Of a stretch of 37,284 nucleotides of DNA, positions 6,960-15,187 are shown piece after piece. The position numbers and the translations under genes were made by a program. Origin of the DNA: Gammaproteobacteria bacterium (lineage in GTDB: Bacteria; Pseudomonadota; Gammaproteobacteria; Pseudomonadales; Azotimanducaceae). Location of the stretch: the NCBI GenBank assembly GCA_002689445.1, contig NZGC01000026.1:1-37284 (forward strand), given 5' to 3'. The notes below the pieces were generated by a model that did no database searches, was not told where the DNA came from, and worked only from the letters and a program-made list of their open reading frames with translations. Numbering within the stretch: position 1 is the first letter of the stretch; every line of letters starts with the position of its first letter.

Positions 6960-8783
6960 TTGGGCATACATCAAACGGTAGAGCGAGTCACTAAGAGGAT
7001 TCAGGAGCGCAGTGGTGAGCACCGTCGGGCGTATTTGGACCAGGTGATGGCTGCCAAAAATGATCGTCCACGACGTGAGCGTTTAAGCTGCGGTAATTTG
7101 GCCCACGGGGTCGCTGCTTGTGGAGGAGACCAGCAAGCGCTGAAGTTAATGCAGAGCGGCAATATAGCGATCGTAACCGCGTACAACGACATGTTGTCGG
7201 CTCATCAACCCTATGCCGAATATCCTGAAATCATTAAGCAGGCTCTGCGCAATATCGGCTCAACAGGTCAGGTAGCTACCGGCGTACCCGCAATGTGTGA
7301 TGGGGTGACCCAAGGCCGGCCCGGCATGGAATTGAGCCTGCTTAGCCGAGATTTGATTGCGCAGTGCACCGCCGTCGGATTGTCTCACGAAATGTTCGAT
7401 GGTGTTCTGGCGCTGGGGGTGTGCGACAAGATCGTGCCAGGGTTGCTCATCGGGGCATTGGCTTTTGGTCACTTGCCGACTATTTTTGTCCCCGCAGGCC
7501 CGATGGCTTCGGGTTTGGCGAATAAAGAAAAGCAGGCGGTCCGGCAACGTTATGCTCGAGGCGAAATTTCACGTGAAGCCCTGCTCGAAGCTGAGGTGGC
7601 CTCCTACCACAGCGCCGGCACGTGCACCTTTTACGGAACCGCCAACAGCAATCAAGTGATGCTGGAAGCCATGGGATTGCAGTTGCCCGGAAGTTCTTTC
7701 GTACAACCTAATGATCCGATGCGGCGTAAACTGACCGAAGCGGCCAGTGAGCAAGTCACCAGAATTACGGCTCTAGGCAACGATTACAGGCCCATCGGCG
7801 AACTTGTCGATGAACGTTCTGTGGTCAATGCGGTTGTCGCGTTATTGGCCTCTGGAGGGTCAACAAACCACACCATTCATTTGATTGCGATTGCCAGGGC
7901 TGCAGGCATTTTGCTGAATTGGTCTGATTTTGCAGCGCTGTCTGAGGTCGTGCCTACCTTGTGCAGAATCTATCCGAATGGTGAAGCTGACGTAAACCAT
8001 TTCCATGCTGCGGGTGGAACGGGTTGTTTTTTCAAAGCCTTGCTGAGTGCGGGTCTTATGCATGGAGATGCAAAGACCGTCTGGGGTAAAGACCTGTGTG
8101 ATTATCCACAGGAACCTGGACTGCAAGACGGTCGTTTGGTGTGGCGTCCATCCCCCTCGGAATCGTTAGATCAAACGGTGTTGCGAGATTGTACGTCCCC
8201 TTTTGCCGCAAAAGGTGGCTTATCTTTGCTGGATGGCAATTTGGGTCGCAGTGTCATGAAGGTTTCAGCGGTTCCTGAAAGTCTCTGGCAAATCGAAGGG
8301 CCGGCGATTGTAATCGATGATCAAGATGCGCTGGAAGCGCTATTTTCGGAGGGTCAACTCAATCGAGATTGTGTTGTGGTCGTTAGAGGTCAGGGGCCAA
8401 AAGCCAACGGGATGCCTGAACTGCACAAGCTCACGCCTTTTCTGGGCGCGCTTCAAGATCAGGGCTATCGGGTGGCTCTGGTGACCGATGGGCGAATGAG
8501 TGGTGCCTCAGGCAAAGTGCCCGCTGCCATTCACGTGTCGCCGGAAGCGGTGGCCGGTGGCGCCATCGGAAAAATTCAAAATGGCGATCGCATTACCATC
8601 GATGCGGAGCGCGGCGAACTTAACGTGTTGGTTGACGCGTCGGAATTGAGCCAACGAGCCCCTTGGCAGAAACCCACCACCAATGATTACGGTTGCGCAC
8701 GATTTCTGTTTGGCAATAATCGGATGCAGTTGTCCGATCCGGAATCTGGGGCAACTTATTTGTTCGAGGCGGTCAGTCAATGA
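6960..8783 (+). CDS. edd: Phosphogluconate dehydratase (Entner-Doudoroff)
   Basis: Edd dehydrates 6-phosphogluconate to 2-keto-3-deoxy-6-phosphogluconate in the cytoplasm. The 607-residue length is normal for Edd of the IlvD/Edd family. Family cysteines that hold the iron-sulfur cluster are visible in MCDGVTQG (Cys113), GVCDKIVPG (Cys155) and GTCTFYG (Cys222). TDGRMSGASGKVPAA near residue 510 is the family signature in the C-terminal domain. The start is a TTG preceded by AGGAG at 6946-6950; no ATG occurs near the expected N-terminus, and the protein then aligns with the usual start of Edd. It is the first gene of the operon edd-glk-eda-zwf-pgl, and its TGA overlaps the glk ATG (ATGA). A HexR-like operator lies upstream. 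Confidence 0.96.
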   Translation: MGIHQTVERVTKRIQERSGEHRRAYLDQVMAAKNDRPRRERLSCGNLAHGVAACGGDQQALKLMQSGNIAIVTAYNDMLSAHQPYAEYPEIIKQALRNIGSTGQVATGVPAMCDGVTQGRPGMELSLLSRDLIAQCTAVGLSHEMFDGVLALGVCDKIVPGLLIGALAFGHLPTIFVPAGPMASGLANKEKQAVRQRYARGEISREALLEAEVASYHSAGTCTFYGTANSNQVMLEAMGLQLPGSSFVQPNDPMRRKLTEAASEQVTRITALGNDYRPIGELVDERSVVNAVVALLASGGSTNHTIHLIAIARAAGILLNWSDFAALSEVVPTLCRIYPNGEADVNHFHAAGGTGCFFKALLSAGLMHGDAKTVWGKDLCDYPQEPGLQDGRLVWRPSPSESLDQTVLRDCTSPFAAKGGLSLLDGNLGRSVMKVSAVPESLWQIEGPAIVIDDQDALEALFSEGQLNRDCVVVVRGQGPKANGMPELHKLTPFLGALQDQGYRVALVTDGRMSGASGKVPAAIHVSPEAVAGGAIGKIQNGDRITIDAERGELNVLVDASELSQRAPWQKPTTNDYGCARFLFGNNRMQLSDPESGATYLFEAVSQ

Positions 8784-9760
8784 CCCAGGCGTGGTCACTC
8801 ATTGCGGATATTGGTGGCACTAATGCACGCTTCTGGGCGGTTCCAGAAGGTAGCGAGGCACCTTTGTGGCACCAACAATTTTTGGTGAGCGACTACCCAG
8901 CTTTTGCCTCAGTCATGCACCAAGTGGCCGCGGAAATCGCGGCCACCGAAATGCTCAGCAGCCATCCGAGTAGTGCGTGTTTTGGCGTCGCGTGCCCCAC
9001 TGATGTGGACCGGTATGTGTTTACCAATAGCCATTGGAACTTTACAAAGATCGATATTGAGCGACAGTGGGGTGGTTGTCCCGTTTTCGTGATTAACGAC
9101 TTTGTGGCGGTCGCGCATGCGGTGATGACGCTTCAAGCAGCGGATGTTCAGCAGATCGGTGGTGGTGAACCAGAAGCGGGTCGCGCCAAGGTGGTGTTGG
9201 GTGCAGGCACAGGCTTAGGGGTTGCAGGCATCGTTCCTGCGGGGGGGCGATACGTCGTGGTAGAAAGCGAGGGCGGCCATGCCGACTATGCTCCCGTTGG
9301 CGATATACAAATTGAAGTGAAGCGGCGACTGCGACGCCAATTTAGCCGGGTTTGTGTCGAGCGGGTGGTGTCAGGTCCCGGATTGGTCAATATCGCCGGC
9401 GCCTTGGCCGATATTCAGCACAAAGCCAATCCCTTTGAAACGCCCGCCGACATTGTGGCCGCGGCCAGAGGTGGCCAAGACGATTTGGCCCTAGAAACCT
9501 TGGCGTTTTTTTGTGATGTTGCCGGCGCCGCTGCAGGCAATTTGGCGCTCACGTTTGGTGCGAAGGGCGGCGTTTATTTGGCTGGTGGGGTAATTCCACG
9601 GTTTGCCTCAATATTGCAGACCAGTGGGTTCCGAAGTGCCTTTGAGGACAAAGGGCGATTCAGAGGCTACCTATCGGGGATACCCTGCTATTTGATCACC
9701 CAAGAAGCGCTTGGGCTTAAGGGTGCTTGTGAATATTTAAAATTGAGTAGAGAGCTATGA
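8780..9760 (+). CDS. glk: Glucokinase
   Basis: Glk phosphorylates glucose with ATP to glucose-6-phosphate, which feeds Zwf encoded two genes downstream. The 326-residue protein matches the E. coli-type glucokinase family in length. The phosphate-binding loop DIGGTNARFW is at residues 10-19, VINDFVAVAHA carries the catalytic Asp region, VLGAGTGLGVAG is the adenosine-binding segment, and ESEGGHADYAP is the sugar-binding region with the conserved Glu, Gly and His. It overlaps edd and eda by four bases each (ATGA), so translation is probably coupled. Its presence suggests that free glucose, for example from beta-glucan breakdown, reaches the cytoplasm. Confidence 0.95.
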   Translation: MTQAWSLIADIGGTNARFWAVPEGSEAPLWHQQFLVSDYPAFASVMHQVAAEIAATEMLSSHPSSACFGVACPTDVDRYVFTNSHWNFTKIDIERQWGGCPVFVINDFVAVAHAVMTLQAADVQQIGGGEPEAGRAKVVLGAGTGLGVAGIVPAGGRYVVVESEGGHADYAPVGDIQIEVKRRLRRQFSRVCVERVVSGPGLVNIAGALADIQHKANPFETPADIVAAARGGQDDLALETLAFFCDVAGAAAGNLALTFGAKGGVYLAGGVIPRFASILQTSGFRSAFEDKGRFRGYLSGIPCYLITQEALGLKGACEYLKLSREL

Positions 9761-10413
9761 TTGAGCAACTGATCCGGCATCATCCCGTCATTCCAGTGGT
9801 CACGATCGATGACCTTGAAGATGCTCTGCCCCTTGCGGAGGCGCTGGTCGCAGGTGGCTTGACTGCGCTTGAGATCACTTTACGAACGCCGGTTGCGATT
9901 GAGGCGATTAGATTGCTAGCAGAAGAGGTCCCAGGCGCTATTGTAGGCGCAGGCACAGTGCTGTCGGTAAGCCAATACGAGCAAGCAAAGGCAGCTGGCG
10001 CTGAGTTTTTTGTTGCTCCTGGTGCCACCGCTACCTTGCTGAAAGCGCTTGCAGCGCAACCGTTCTTGCCTGGCGTTTCAACCGTCAGCGAGATGCTGAG
10101 GGCGCAGGAGGCAGGCTTTAATATACAGAAATTTTTTCCTGCCGAGAGCTTAGGTGGAACCGCGTTTCTGAGGTCAATTGCAAGTCCGCTTAACAGCGTG
10201 AAATTTTGTGCTACCGGTGGCATTGCCGCCGACAACATGACTGACTATTTGCAAACGTCTAATGTCGGGTCGGTTGGCGGTTCTTGGATGATGCCAAAGA
10301 CCCTGGTGAAAAATGGGCAATGGTCAGCAATCACGGAGCTGGCGCAACAAGCGGTGAACCTTGCAATTGCAGCAAGGCCTGCATCGGTTGAACCCGAAAA
10401 GGTGATCGGTTGA
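9757..10413 (+). CDS. eda: KDPG aldolase (2-dehydro-3-deoxyphosphogluconate aldolase)
   Basis: Eda splits 2-keto-3-deoxy-6-phosphogluconate into pyruvate and glyceraldehyde-3-phosphate. The 218-residue class I aldolase has the expected residues. Glu39 lies in LEITLRTP (the general acid/base position), and Lys125 in IQKFFPAE is the Schiff-base lysine. GAGTVLSVSQ and FCATGGI are the phosphate-binding loops. The start overlaps the glk stop (ATGA) and the stop touches the zwf start (TGATG), so the gene is embedded in the operon. Glyceraldehyde-3-phosphate passes to Gap, encoded 3.5 kb downstream. Confidence 0.96.
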   Translation: MIEQLIRHHPVIPVVTIDDLEDALPLAEALVAGGLTALEITLRTPVAIEAIRLLAEEVPGAIVGAGTVLSVSQYEQAKAAGAEFFVAPGATATLLKALAAQPFLPGVSTVSEMLRAQEAGFNIQKFFPAESLGGTAFLRSIASPLNSVKFCATGGIAADNMTDYLQTSNVGSVGGSWMMPKTLVKNGQWSAITELAQQAVNLAIAARPASVEPEKVIG

Positions 10414-11882
10414 TGAACGAGCAAAATATCGATTTGGTGATTTTTGGTGGACTGGGGGATTTAGCGGGCAGGAAGTTGTTGCCCGCGTTATACCAAATTG
10501 AACGCGCAGGCCTGCTATCCGACCGGATTCGATTGGCGGTTGTTGCCCGTGAGCCGATTGAGACCAAAGGGTTTTTGGATTACCTCGAAAAAAGACTGCG
10601 GGAAGATCTGTCCGATGATGATTGGTCTACCGTGACATGGCAAAAATTAGCCCGTCGTTTTTCTTATCTGAGCATGGATTTTTCGAATAAAAAGCACTTT
10701 AGTGTCTTGCAGGGCTGGTTAACGCCGGATCGAATGGTGGGCTACTACCTGGCGACACCCCCTAGTCTCTTTGGCTCGATCAGCCAGCACTTGAATGCTG
10801 CTGGGTGTATCGATGGTTCGAGTCGAATCGTGCTCGAAAAACCCATCGGTCATGATTTATCGAGTTCCAAGGTCGTCAATGATACCGTTGCTCGATACTT
10901 CTCGGAGCGCAACATCTATCGGATCGATCATTACCTTGGCAAAGAAACCGTTCAGAATCTGCTAGCCCTACGGTTCGCCAACCGGCTGATTAATTCGCAA
11001 TGGGACAACACGTGCATTGATCATGTTCAAATCACGGTCTCCGAGACGGTTGGCATTGAGGGGCGCTGGGAATACTACGATCAGGTTGGGCAATTGCGAG
11101 ATATGGTGCAAAACCATTTATTGCAGCTCCTTTGTATGGTGGCTATGGAGCCACCCAATTCCTTTGAAGCTGATGAGATACGTGCAGAGAAAATTAAGAT
11201 ATTACGCGCCCTGACTTTAATTGATGCTGACGCTGTGGAGCATTCCTCAGTAAGGGGACAATATGCCGCCGGGTGGATCACGGGTAATCCTGTGATGGGC
11301 TACACGGAAGAATCGGGCTGCACTGATTTAGGGTCGAGCACCGAGACATTTGTGGCAGTTAAAGCGCATATCGACAACTGGCGTTGGTCCGGTGTCCCAT
11401 TCTACCTGCGAACAGGCAAACGGTTGGCTGAAAAGTCCACTCAAATTGTGATTGCTTACAAAAATCAGCCCCACGCCATTTTTCCAGACCGGCAGGCGAT
11501 TGGTAGTAACCGTTTGGTAATCCGCTTGCAGCCGAATGAGGGCATACAGCTGGAGATGGCGTCGAAGAAGCAAACATTGAAAGATCGATTGAGTCTGGAA
11601 AAAAGACTACTGAATCTGGATTTTTTTGATACCAAAGGCGAAGACCGAATTCCCGATGCTTACGAACGGTTGCTTTTAGAGGTGTTTAAGGGTGATCAGT
11701 GGTTGTTCGTCAGTCGGGAAGAAATCGAAGCCTCTTGGAGTTGGTGTGATCACTTAATTACTGCTTGGCAAGAAAAAGCCTCAAAGGTACATCGTTATAG
11801 TGCAGGGTCGACCGGGCCATCAAAGGCTGAATTATTGATCGAGCGGGATGGTCGCAGTTGGTTCGGGGAGAGCGAGGGGTGA
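10413..11882 (+). CDS. zwf: Glucose-6-phosphate 1-dehydrogenase
   Basis: Zwf oxidises glucose-6-phosphate to 6-phosphogluconolactone with NAD(P). The 489-residue protein shows the N-terminal coenzyme loop as GGLGDLAGRKLLPALY (most homologues have GASGDLAKRKL), EKPIGHDL (usually EKPFG), and the substrate-binding RIDHYLGKE at residues 170-178 with His173 and Lys177. The ATG at 10413 shares its first base with the eda TGA and is preferred to the in-frame TTG just before it. The variant coenzyme loop, with L for S and G for K, might affect coenzyme choice; this is inference. Confidence 0.95.
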   Translation: MNEQNIDLVIFGGLGDLAGRKLLPALYQIERAGLLSDRIRLAVVAREPIETKGFLDYLEKRLREDLSDDDWSTVTWQKLARRFSYLSMDFSNKKHFSVLQGWLTPDRMVGYYLATPPSLFGSISQHLNAAGCIDGSSRIVLEKPIGHDLSSSKVVNDTVARYFSERNIYRIDHYLGKETVQNLLALRFANRLINSQWDNTCIDHVQITVSETVGIEGRWEYYDQVGQLRDMVQNHLLQLLCMVAMEPPNSFEADEIRAEKIKILRALTLIDADAVEHSSVRGQYAAGWITGNPVMGYTEESGCTDLGSSTETFVAVKAHIDNWRWSGVPFYLRTGKRLAEKSTQIVIAYKNQPHAIFPDRQAIGSNRLVIRLQPNEGIQLEMASKKQTLKDRLSLEKRLLNLDFFDTKGEDRIPDAYERLLLEVFKGDQWLFVSREEIEASWSWCDHLITAWQEKASKVHRYSAGSTGPSKAELLIERDGRSWFGESEG

Positions 11883-12562
11883 GTGTATCGTTTCCAGATT
11901 CTGGCGCATTGACGGATGCTCTAAGCCAAGCGATAGCTCAAGCGCTCAATCACGGTATTGCTGACCGAGGCGAAGCTTGGCTTGTGGTGTCGGGTGGACG
12001 AACCCCGGTGCCCATGCTCGAATCGCTGAGGGATGAGGCCGTGGATTTTTCAAAGGTCACCGTGCTGTTAGCCGATGAACGTTGGGTGCCTCTTGAGCAT
12101 ACCGATAATAATGCGCGGCTGGTGAGGTCGCATTTATTGCAGGGTCTTGCCGAGTCAGCGAAATTGATTTCCTATGTTGATAGCCATAAGTCGATTGATG
12201 CCCAAGCCCGACGCCTCGAACTTCAGCTCGGCGCCCTACCAGAATTCGATGCCGTGGTTTTAGGGATGGGCCTTGATGGTCACACGGCGTCTTTGTTTCC
12301 GGAAACCGAGGTGCTAGAGGAGGGGCTTGATCCTGATAGCGACCGATCGATACTCGTCGTGCAACCGATCGATGCCCCTCATACTCGACTGACCTTAACC
12401 GCTGCTAGATTACTCAAGACTCGGAACCTCTTCCTTCATATCGAAGGGCAGGCAAAGCGGGAGGTATTCAAGGTTGCCGCACAGCAAACGGTGGTGGGCA
12501 TGCCGATCGGGTTCTTTGCTCAGCAAACCCAAATTCCTATGCAGGTTTATTGGTCTCCTTAA
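11879..12562 (+). CDS. pgl: 6-phosphogluconolactonase
   Basis: Pgl hydrolyses 6-phosphogluconolactone to 6-phosphogluconate, linking Zwf to Edd. The 227-residue protein is of the DevB/SOL type. [16 protein letters not shown] is near the N-terminus, [18 protein letters not shown] in the middle, and [15 protein letters not shown] holds the family's catalytic His region. I chose the GTG at 11879, which overlaps the zwf TGA (GTGA) and is preceded by GGAGAG, over a TTG 21 bases upstream. It is the last gene of the Entner-Doudoroff operon and runs convergently toward hexR, with about 200 bases between. No clear terminator was found there. Confidence 0.93.
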   Translation: MSVSFPDSGALTDALSQAIAQALNHGIADRGEAWLVVSGGRTPVPMLESLRDEAVDFSKVTVLLADERWVPLEHTDNNARLVRSHLLQGLAESAKLISYVDSHKSIDAQARRLELQLGALPEFDAVVLGMGLDGHTASLFPETEVLEEGLDPDSDRSILVVQPIDAPHTRLTLTAARLLKTRNLFLHIEGQAKREVFKVAAQQTVVGMPIGFFAQQTQIPMQVYWSP

Positions 12563-12765
12563 GGGTTTAGCAGCTTTGATGATCCGGGCGCGGCTTGTTT
12601 TTTGAGAGGCCCTCTGCAGTTGTTTTACCTGAGCTGTCTAAACATGGATATTGGTACCGCAGCCCTGTCTGCAAGCGAAAGAATCAGCGTAAACCGTCAG
12701 TTTTGCTGCACTAGCGCCTCAAAACTCCGAGGCTGCATCACCCTCTGCTGGTCCAAGGGGCCGAT

Positions 12766-13668
12766 TCAGGAGGAGGGTTGTCGATCTCGAATCTGGCTCA
12801 CCTTAGCCATCTCCGGGGTTGGTGACTTGGCCTTGAGTCGGGTCGACTGCAAGCTTTCCTTAATGCGGGCAAGATGGGGGAGGTGGCCGTCACCCTGCGC
12901 TAGCGTGACACCAGTAGCAATGACGTCAAGTACGGTCAGTTGTGCAAGTCTTGAGGTCATGGGCAGGTATTCATCGGTGTTTTCGGCAACATCCAAGGTG
13001 ATGGCAATATCACTGGTTTTAGCCAAGGGCGATCCGGGCGCGGTGATGCTGACCACTTTAGCTCCAGAATCTCGCGCCAATTTCGCGTGATCAATCATGG
13101 CCTCGGTGCGGCCGGTGTGGGAAATCAGCACAAAGAGATCGTTTCGTTGGGCGGCAGCGGCGATCATACGCTGCATCATTGGGTCGATCTGCGCCGATAC
13201 CGGGATTTTGAAACGAAAAAACTTGATTTCGGCATCCAGCGCCACGGGGCCGGAGTTGCCTTGCCCAAAGAAATAAACCTGACGGGCTCGCACAATCTGC
13301 TGAATCACGGTGCTCAATGTTTGGGTGTCGATCTGATCCCGCACCTTGGCAAGGGTCGCGATGCTGGCGTCAAACAATTTTGGCGCAAAGGTCTCGATAT
13401 CGTCTTCAGCATTGACTGCACTGTTGACAAAGCGGGCACCGGCCGCCAAAGCCAGGGCAAGTTGTAACTTAAAATCGGGAAATCCCGATGCGCCAAGTCT
13501 CTTGCACAATCGATTGACCGTTGGTTCGCTCACGCCGGAGGTGCGCGCTAAGTTGGCAATCGAGATTCGAGTGACGGCACTTGGATTGGCTAAGACGGTA
13601 GCGACCACTTTTTGCTCAGCTTTGCTGAATGACATGTGACGACTATTGAGTTGATCGAGTAATGACAC
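12766..13668 (-). CDS. hexR: HexR-type RpiR-family transcriptional regulator (HTH + SIS)
   Basis: The 300-residue protein has an N-terminal RpiR helix-turn-helix (about residues 35-60, containing ANLARTSGVSEPTVNRLCKR). A SIS sugar-phosphate-binding domain starts near residue 131 with VYFFGQGNSG and continues through LFVLISHTGRTEAMID. In gammaproteobacteria this combination beside edd, zwf and gap is HexR, which senses 2-keto-3-deoxy-6-phosphogluconate and controls the Entner-Doudoroff genes. I chose the GTG at 13668, preceded by AGGA, because the protein then begins like HexR; an ATG at 13743 would add 25 atypical residues. It is divergent from gap, and the shared region holds a TGTA/TACA palindrome, consistent with autoregulation (inference). 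Confidence 0.9.
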   Translation of the reverse strand: MSLLDQLNSRHMSFSKAEQKVVATVLANPSAVTRISIANLARTSGVSEPTVNRLCKRLGASGFPDFKLQLALALAAGARFVNSAVNAEDDIETFAPKLFDASIATLAKVRDQIDTQTLSTVIQQIVRARQVYFFGQGNSGPVALDAEIKFFRFKIPVSAQIDPMMQRMIAAAAQRNDLFVLISHTGRTEAMIDHAKLARDSGAKVVSITAPGSPLAKTSDIAITLDVAENTDEYLPMTSRLAQLTVLDVIATGVTLAQGDGHLPHLARIKESLQSTRLKAKSPTPEMAKVSQIRDRQPSS

Positions 13669-13741
13669 GAAGGAAGTCCTGATGCGATAGGTTGGATCGT
13701 GAATGTGTGTAATTAAACAACATTTGGAGTCGATTGCCGCC

Positions 13742-13772
13742 ATTTTATCGATGTAATGACCGATTTTATCGA
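13742..13772. repeat. Direct repeat ATTTTATCGA x2 in the hexR-gap intergenic region
   Basis: The decamer ATTTTATCGA occurs at 13742-13751 and 13763-13772, exactly 21 bases (two helical turns) apart. Read on the minus strand each copy is TCGATAAAAT, which contains the -10-like TAAAAT. So it may reflect tandem hexR promoter elements or a tandem regulator site. Confidence 0.45.
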
Positions 13773-13776
13773 AAAA

Positions 13777-13788
13777 TGTAGTTTTACA
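13777..13788. promoter_or_regulatory. Putative HexR operator between hexR and gap
   Basis: TGTAGTTTTACA is a TGTA/TACA inverted repeat whose half-sites match those of HexR, although its centre is shorter than in the 15-base consensus. It is 109 bases before the hexR start and about 160 before gap, and on the hexR side it overlaps a plausible -35 region (TTGTAA, 15 bases from TAAAAT). An adjacent second palindrome, GGTAATTTAATACC (13790-13803), adds another GTA/TAC pair. Confidence 0.5.
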
Positions 13789-13949
13789 AGGTAATTTAAT
13801 ACCAAAATCGCCAATTGAGACCCTGATATGAAACTTTACAACATGTTGAGCATCCTTTGCCGGATCAGACGCATCTCTCGACGATTCGAGAGCGGTAAGC
13901 GGGTTGCAGGGGTCGCGTTACGCCGAAGCCATCGCAGGAGCCAATGGAT

Positions 13950-14978
13950 ATGACGATCAAAGTTGCAATTAATGGTTTTGGACGTATCGGGAGGAACATC
14001 CTGCGCGCTTGTTATCTAGAGTCCAGCCGCAGATCTGAGCTCGAAATCGTTGCAATTAATGATCTTGCCGACCCCGAAACCCTTGCCCATTTGCTCAATT
14101 TTGACTCAACCCATGGCCGGTTTCCCTTTGATGTGACGGTGAGTGATCATCACTTGCTGATTGCCGGCGACTCTATACCCGTATTGAATCAACGTGACCC
14201 CGGACAGTTGCCGTGGAAGTCATTGCAAGTCGATGTGGTTTTTGAGTGCACGGGTCGCATGACGACTCGATCTGCTGCGCAACAACATTTGGTCGCAGGC
14301 GCGAGCCGGGTGTTGGTCTCGGCGCCAGGCAAAGATTTGGATGCCACGGTCGTTTATGGCGTCAATCACGAAAAACTAAGGCCCTCTGACCGCTTGGTGT
14401 CGAATGCCTCTTGCACCACCAATTGTTTGGCGCCGTTATGCCAAGTTCTTGATGAGGCGTTTGGAATTGCACAAGGGTTTATGACGACAGTGCATGCTTA
14501 TACCGCGGATCAGCAACTGATTGATGGCCCCCACAGTGACCTGTATCGGGCAAGAGGGGCGGCCCAATCGATGATCCCAACGAAAACGGGTGCTGCCACG
14601 GCAATTGGAGAAGTTTTACCTCAGCTTGCAGGTAAGTTGGATGGTTTGGCGGTGAGAGTGCCTACCGCGAATGTATCGTTGGTTGATTTGACGGTTCTGT
14701 TGCAGCGGACGACGTCAATTGAGGGGGTGAATCAGGCGATGCAAACCGCAGTCGAGGCAGACATGCATGGTGTGATGAGCTATTCGTCAAAACCCCTCGT
14801 CTCCATCGATTTTCAGCGACAACCTTACTCTTGCAACTTTGATGCGAATCACACCAACGTCTCTGGAGGTTTGCTTAAAGTGTTAGCGTGGTATGACAAT
14901 GAGTGGGCATTTTCGGTACGGATGTTAGACCAGGCGCTGTATCTCGGACAATTGAGCCAGATTGACCGAGTCGCGTAA
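13950..14978 (+). CDS. gap: Glyceraldehyde-3-phosphate dehydrogenase, type I
   Basis: Gap oxidises glyceraldehyde-3-phosphate, the product of Eda, to 1,3-bisphosphoglycerate. The 342-residue protein has the NAD-binding GFGRIGRN at residues 9-16, the catalytic SNASCTTNCLAPL with Cys155, and the C-terminal WYDNEWAFSVRM. The ATG at 13950 gives the canonical MTIKVAINGFGR start and lies nine bases after AGGAG. The upstream ATG at 13944 would leave only three bases. It is divergent from hexR and probably belongs to the HexR regulon, as in other gammaproteobacteria. Its TAA overlaps an open frame leading into the GH16 gene, so read-through transcription into that gene is possible. Confidence 0.95.
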   Translation: MTIKVAINGFGRIGRNILRACYLESSRRSELEIVAINDLADPETLAHLLNFDSTHGRFPFDVTVSDHHLLIAGDSIPVLNQRDPGQLPWKSLQVDVVFECTGRMTTRSAAQQHLVAGASRVLVSAPGKDLDATVVYGVNHEKLRPSDRLVSNASCTTNCLAPLCQVLDEAFGIAQGFMTTVHAYTADQQLIDGPHSDLYRARGAAQSMIPTKTGAATAIGEVLPQLAGKLDGLAVRVPTANVSLVDLTVLLQRTTSIEGVNQAMQTAVEADMHGVMSYSSKPLVSIDFQRQPYSCNFDANHTNVSGGLLKVLAWYDNEWAFSVRMLDQALYLGQLSQIDRVA

Positions 14979-15187
14979 TGTCAGGGCATAAGAGACTCAA
15001 CGCGAACCGCCGGTGTAGGCTGCTGAGCCCTCAGTCGGCCTACGGCGTGCAGATCTGCAAGCGTGGACGGCCTCAACCCATCCGAAAATCTTTGGAGTGC
15101 TGGCGCGAATGTGGCGTGAGGGCTGTAGCGGCGGTTGAAGGCATCTTGAGCAGGCCACCGAACGTGCGGCCCAACATGAGGAAGCCA

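Noticed and set aside
12566-12604. T-rich stretch after pgl as a terminator
   Set aside because: TTGTTTTTT is preceded only by a three-base CCG/CGG stem, too weak for a Rho-independent terminator.
12602-13090. 162-codon plus-strand frame after pgl
   Set aside because: Mostly antisense to the C-terminal half of hexR; Cys/Ser-rich product without family features.
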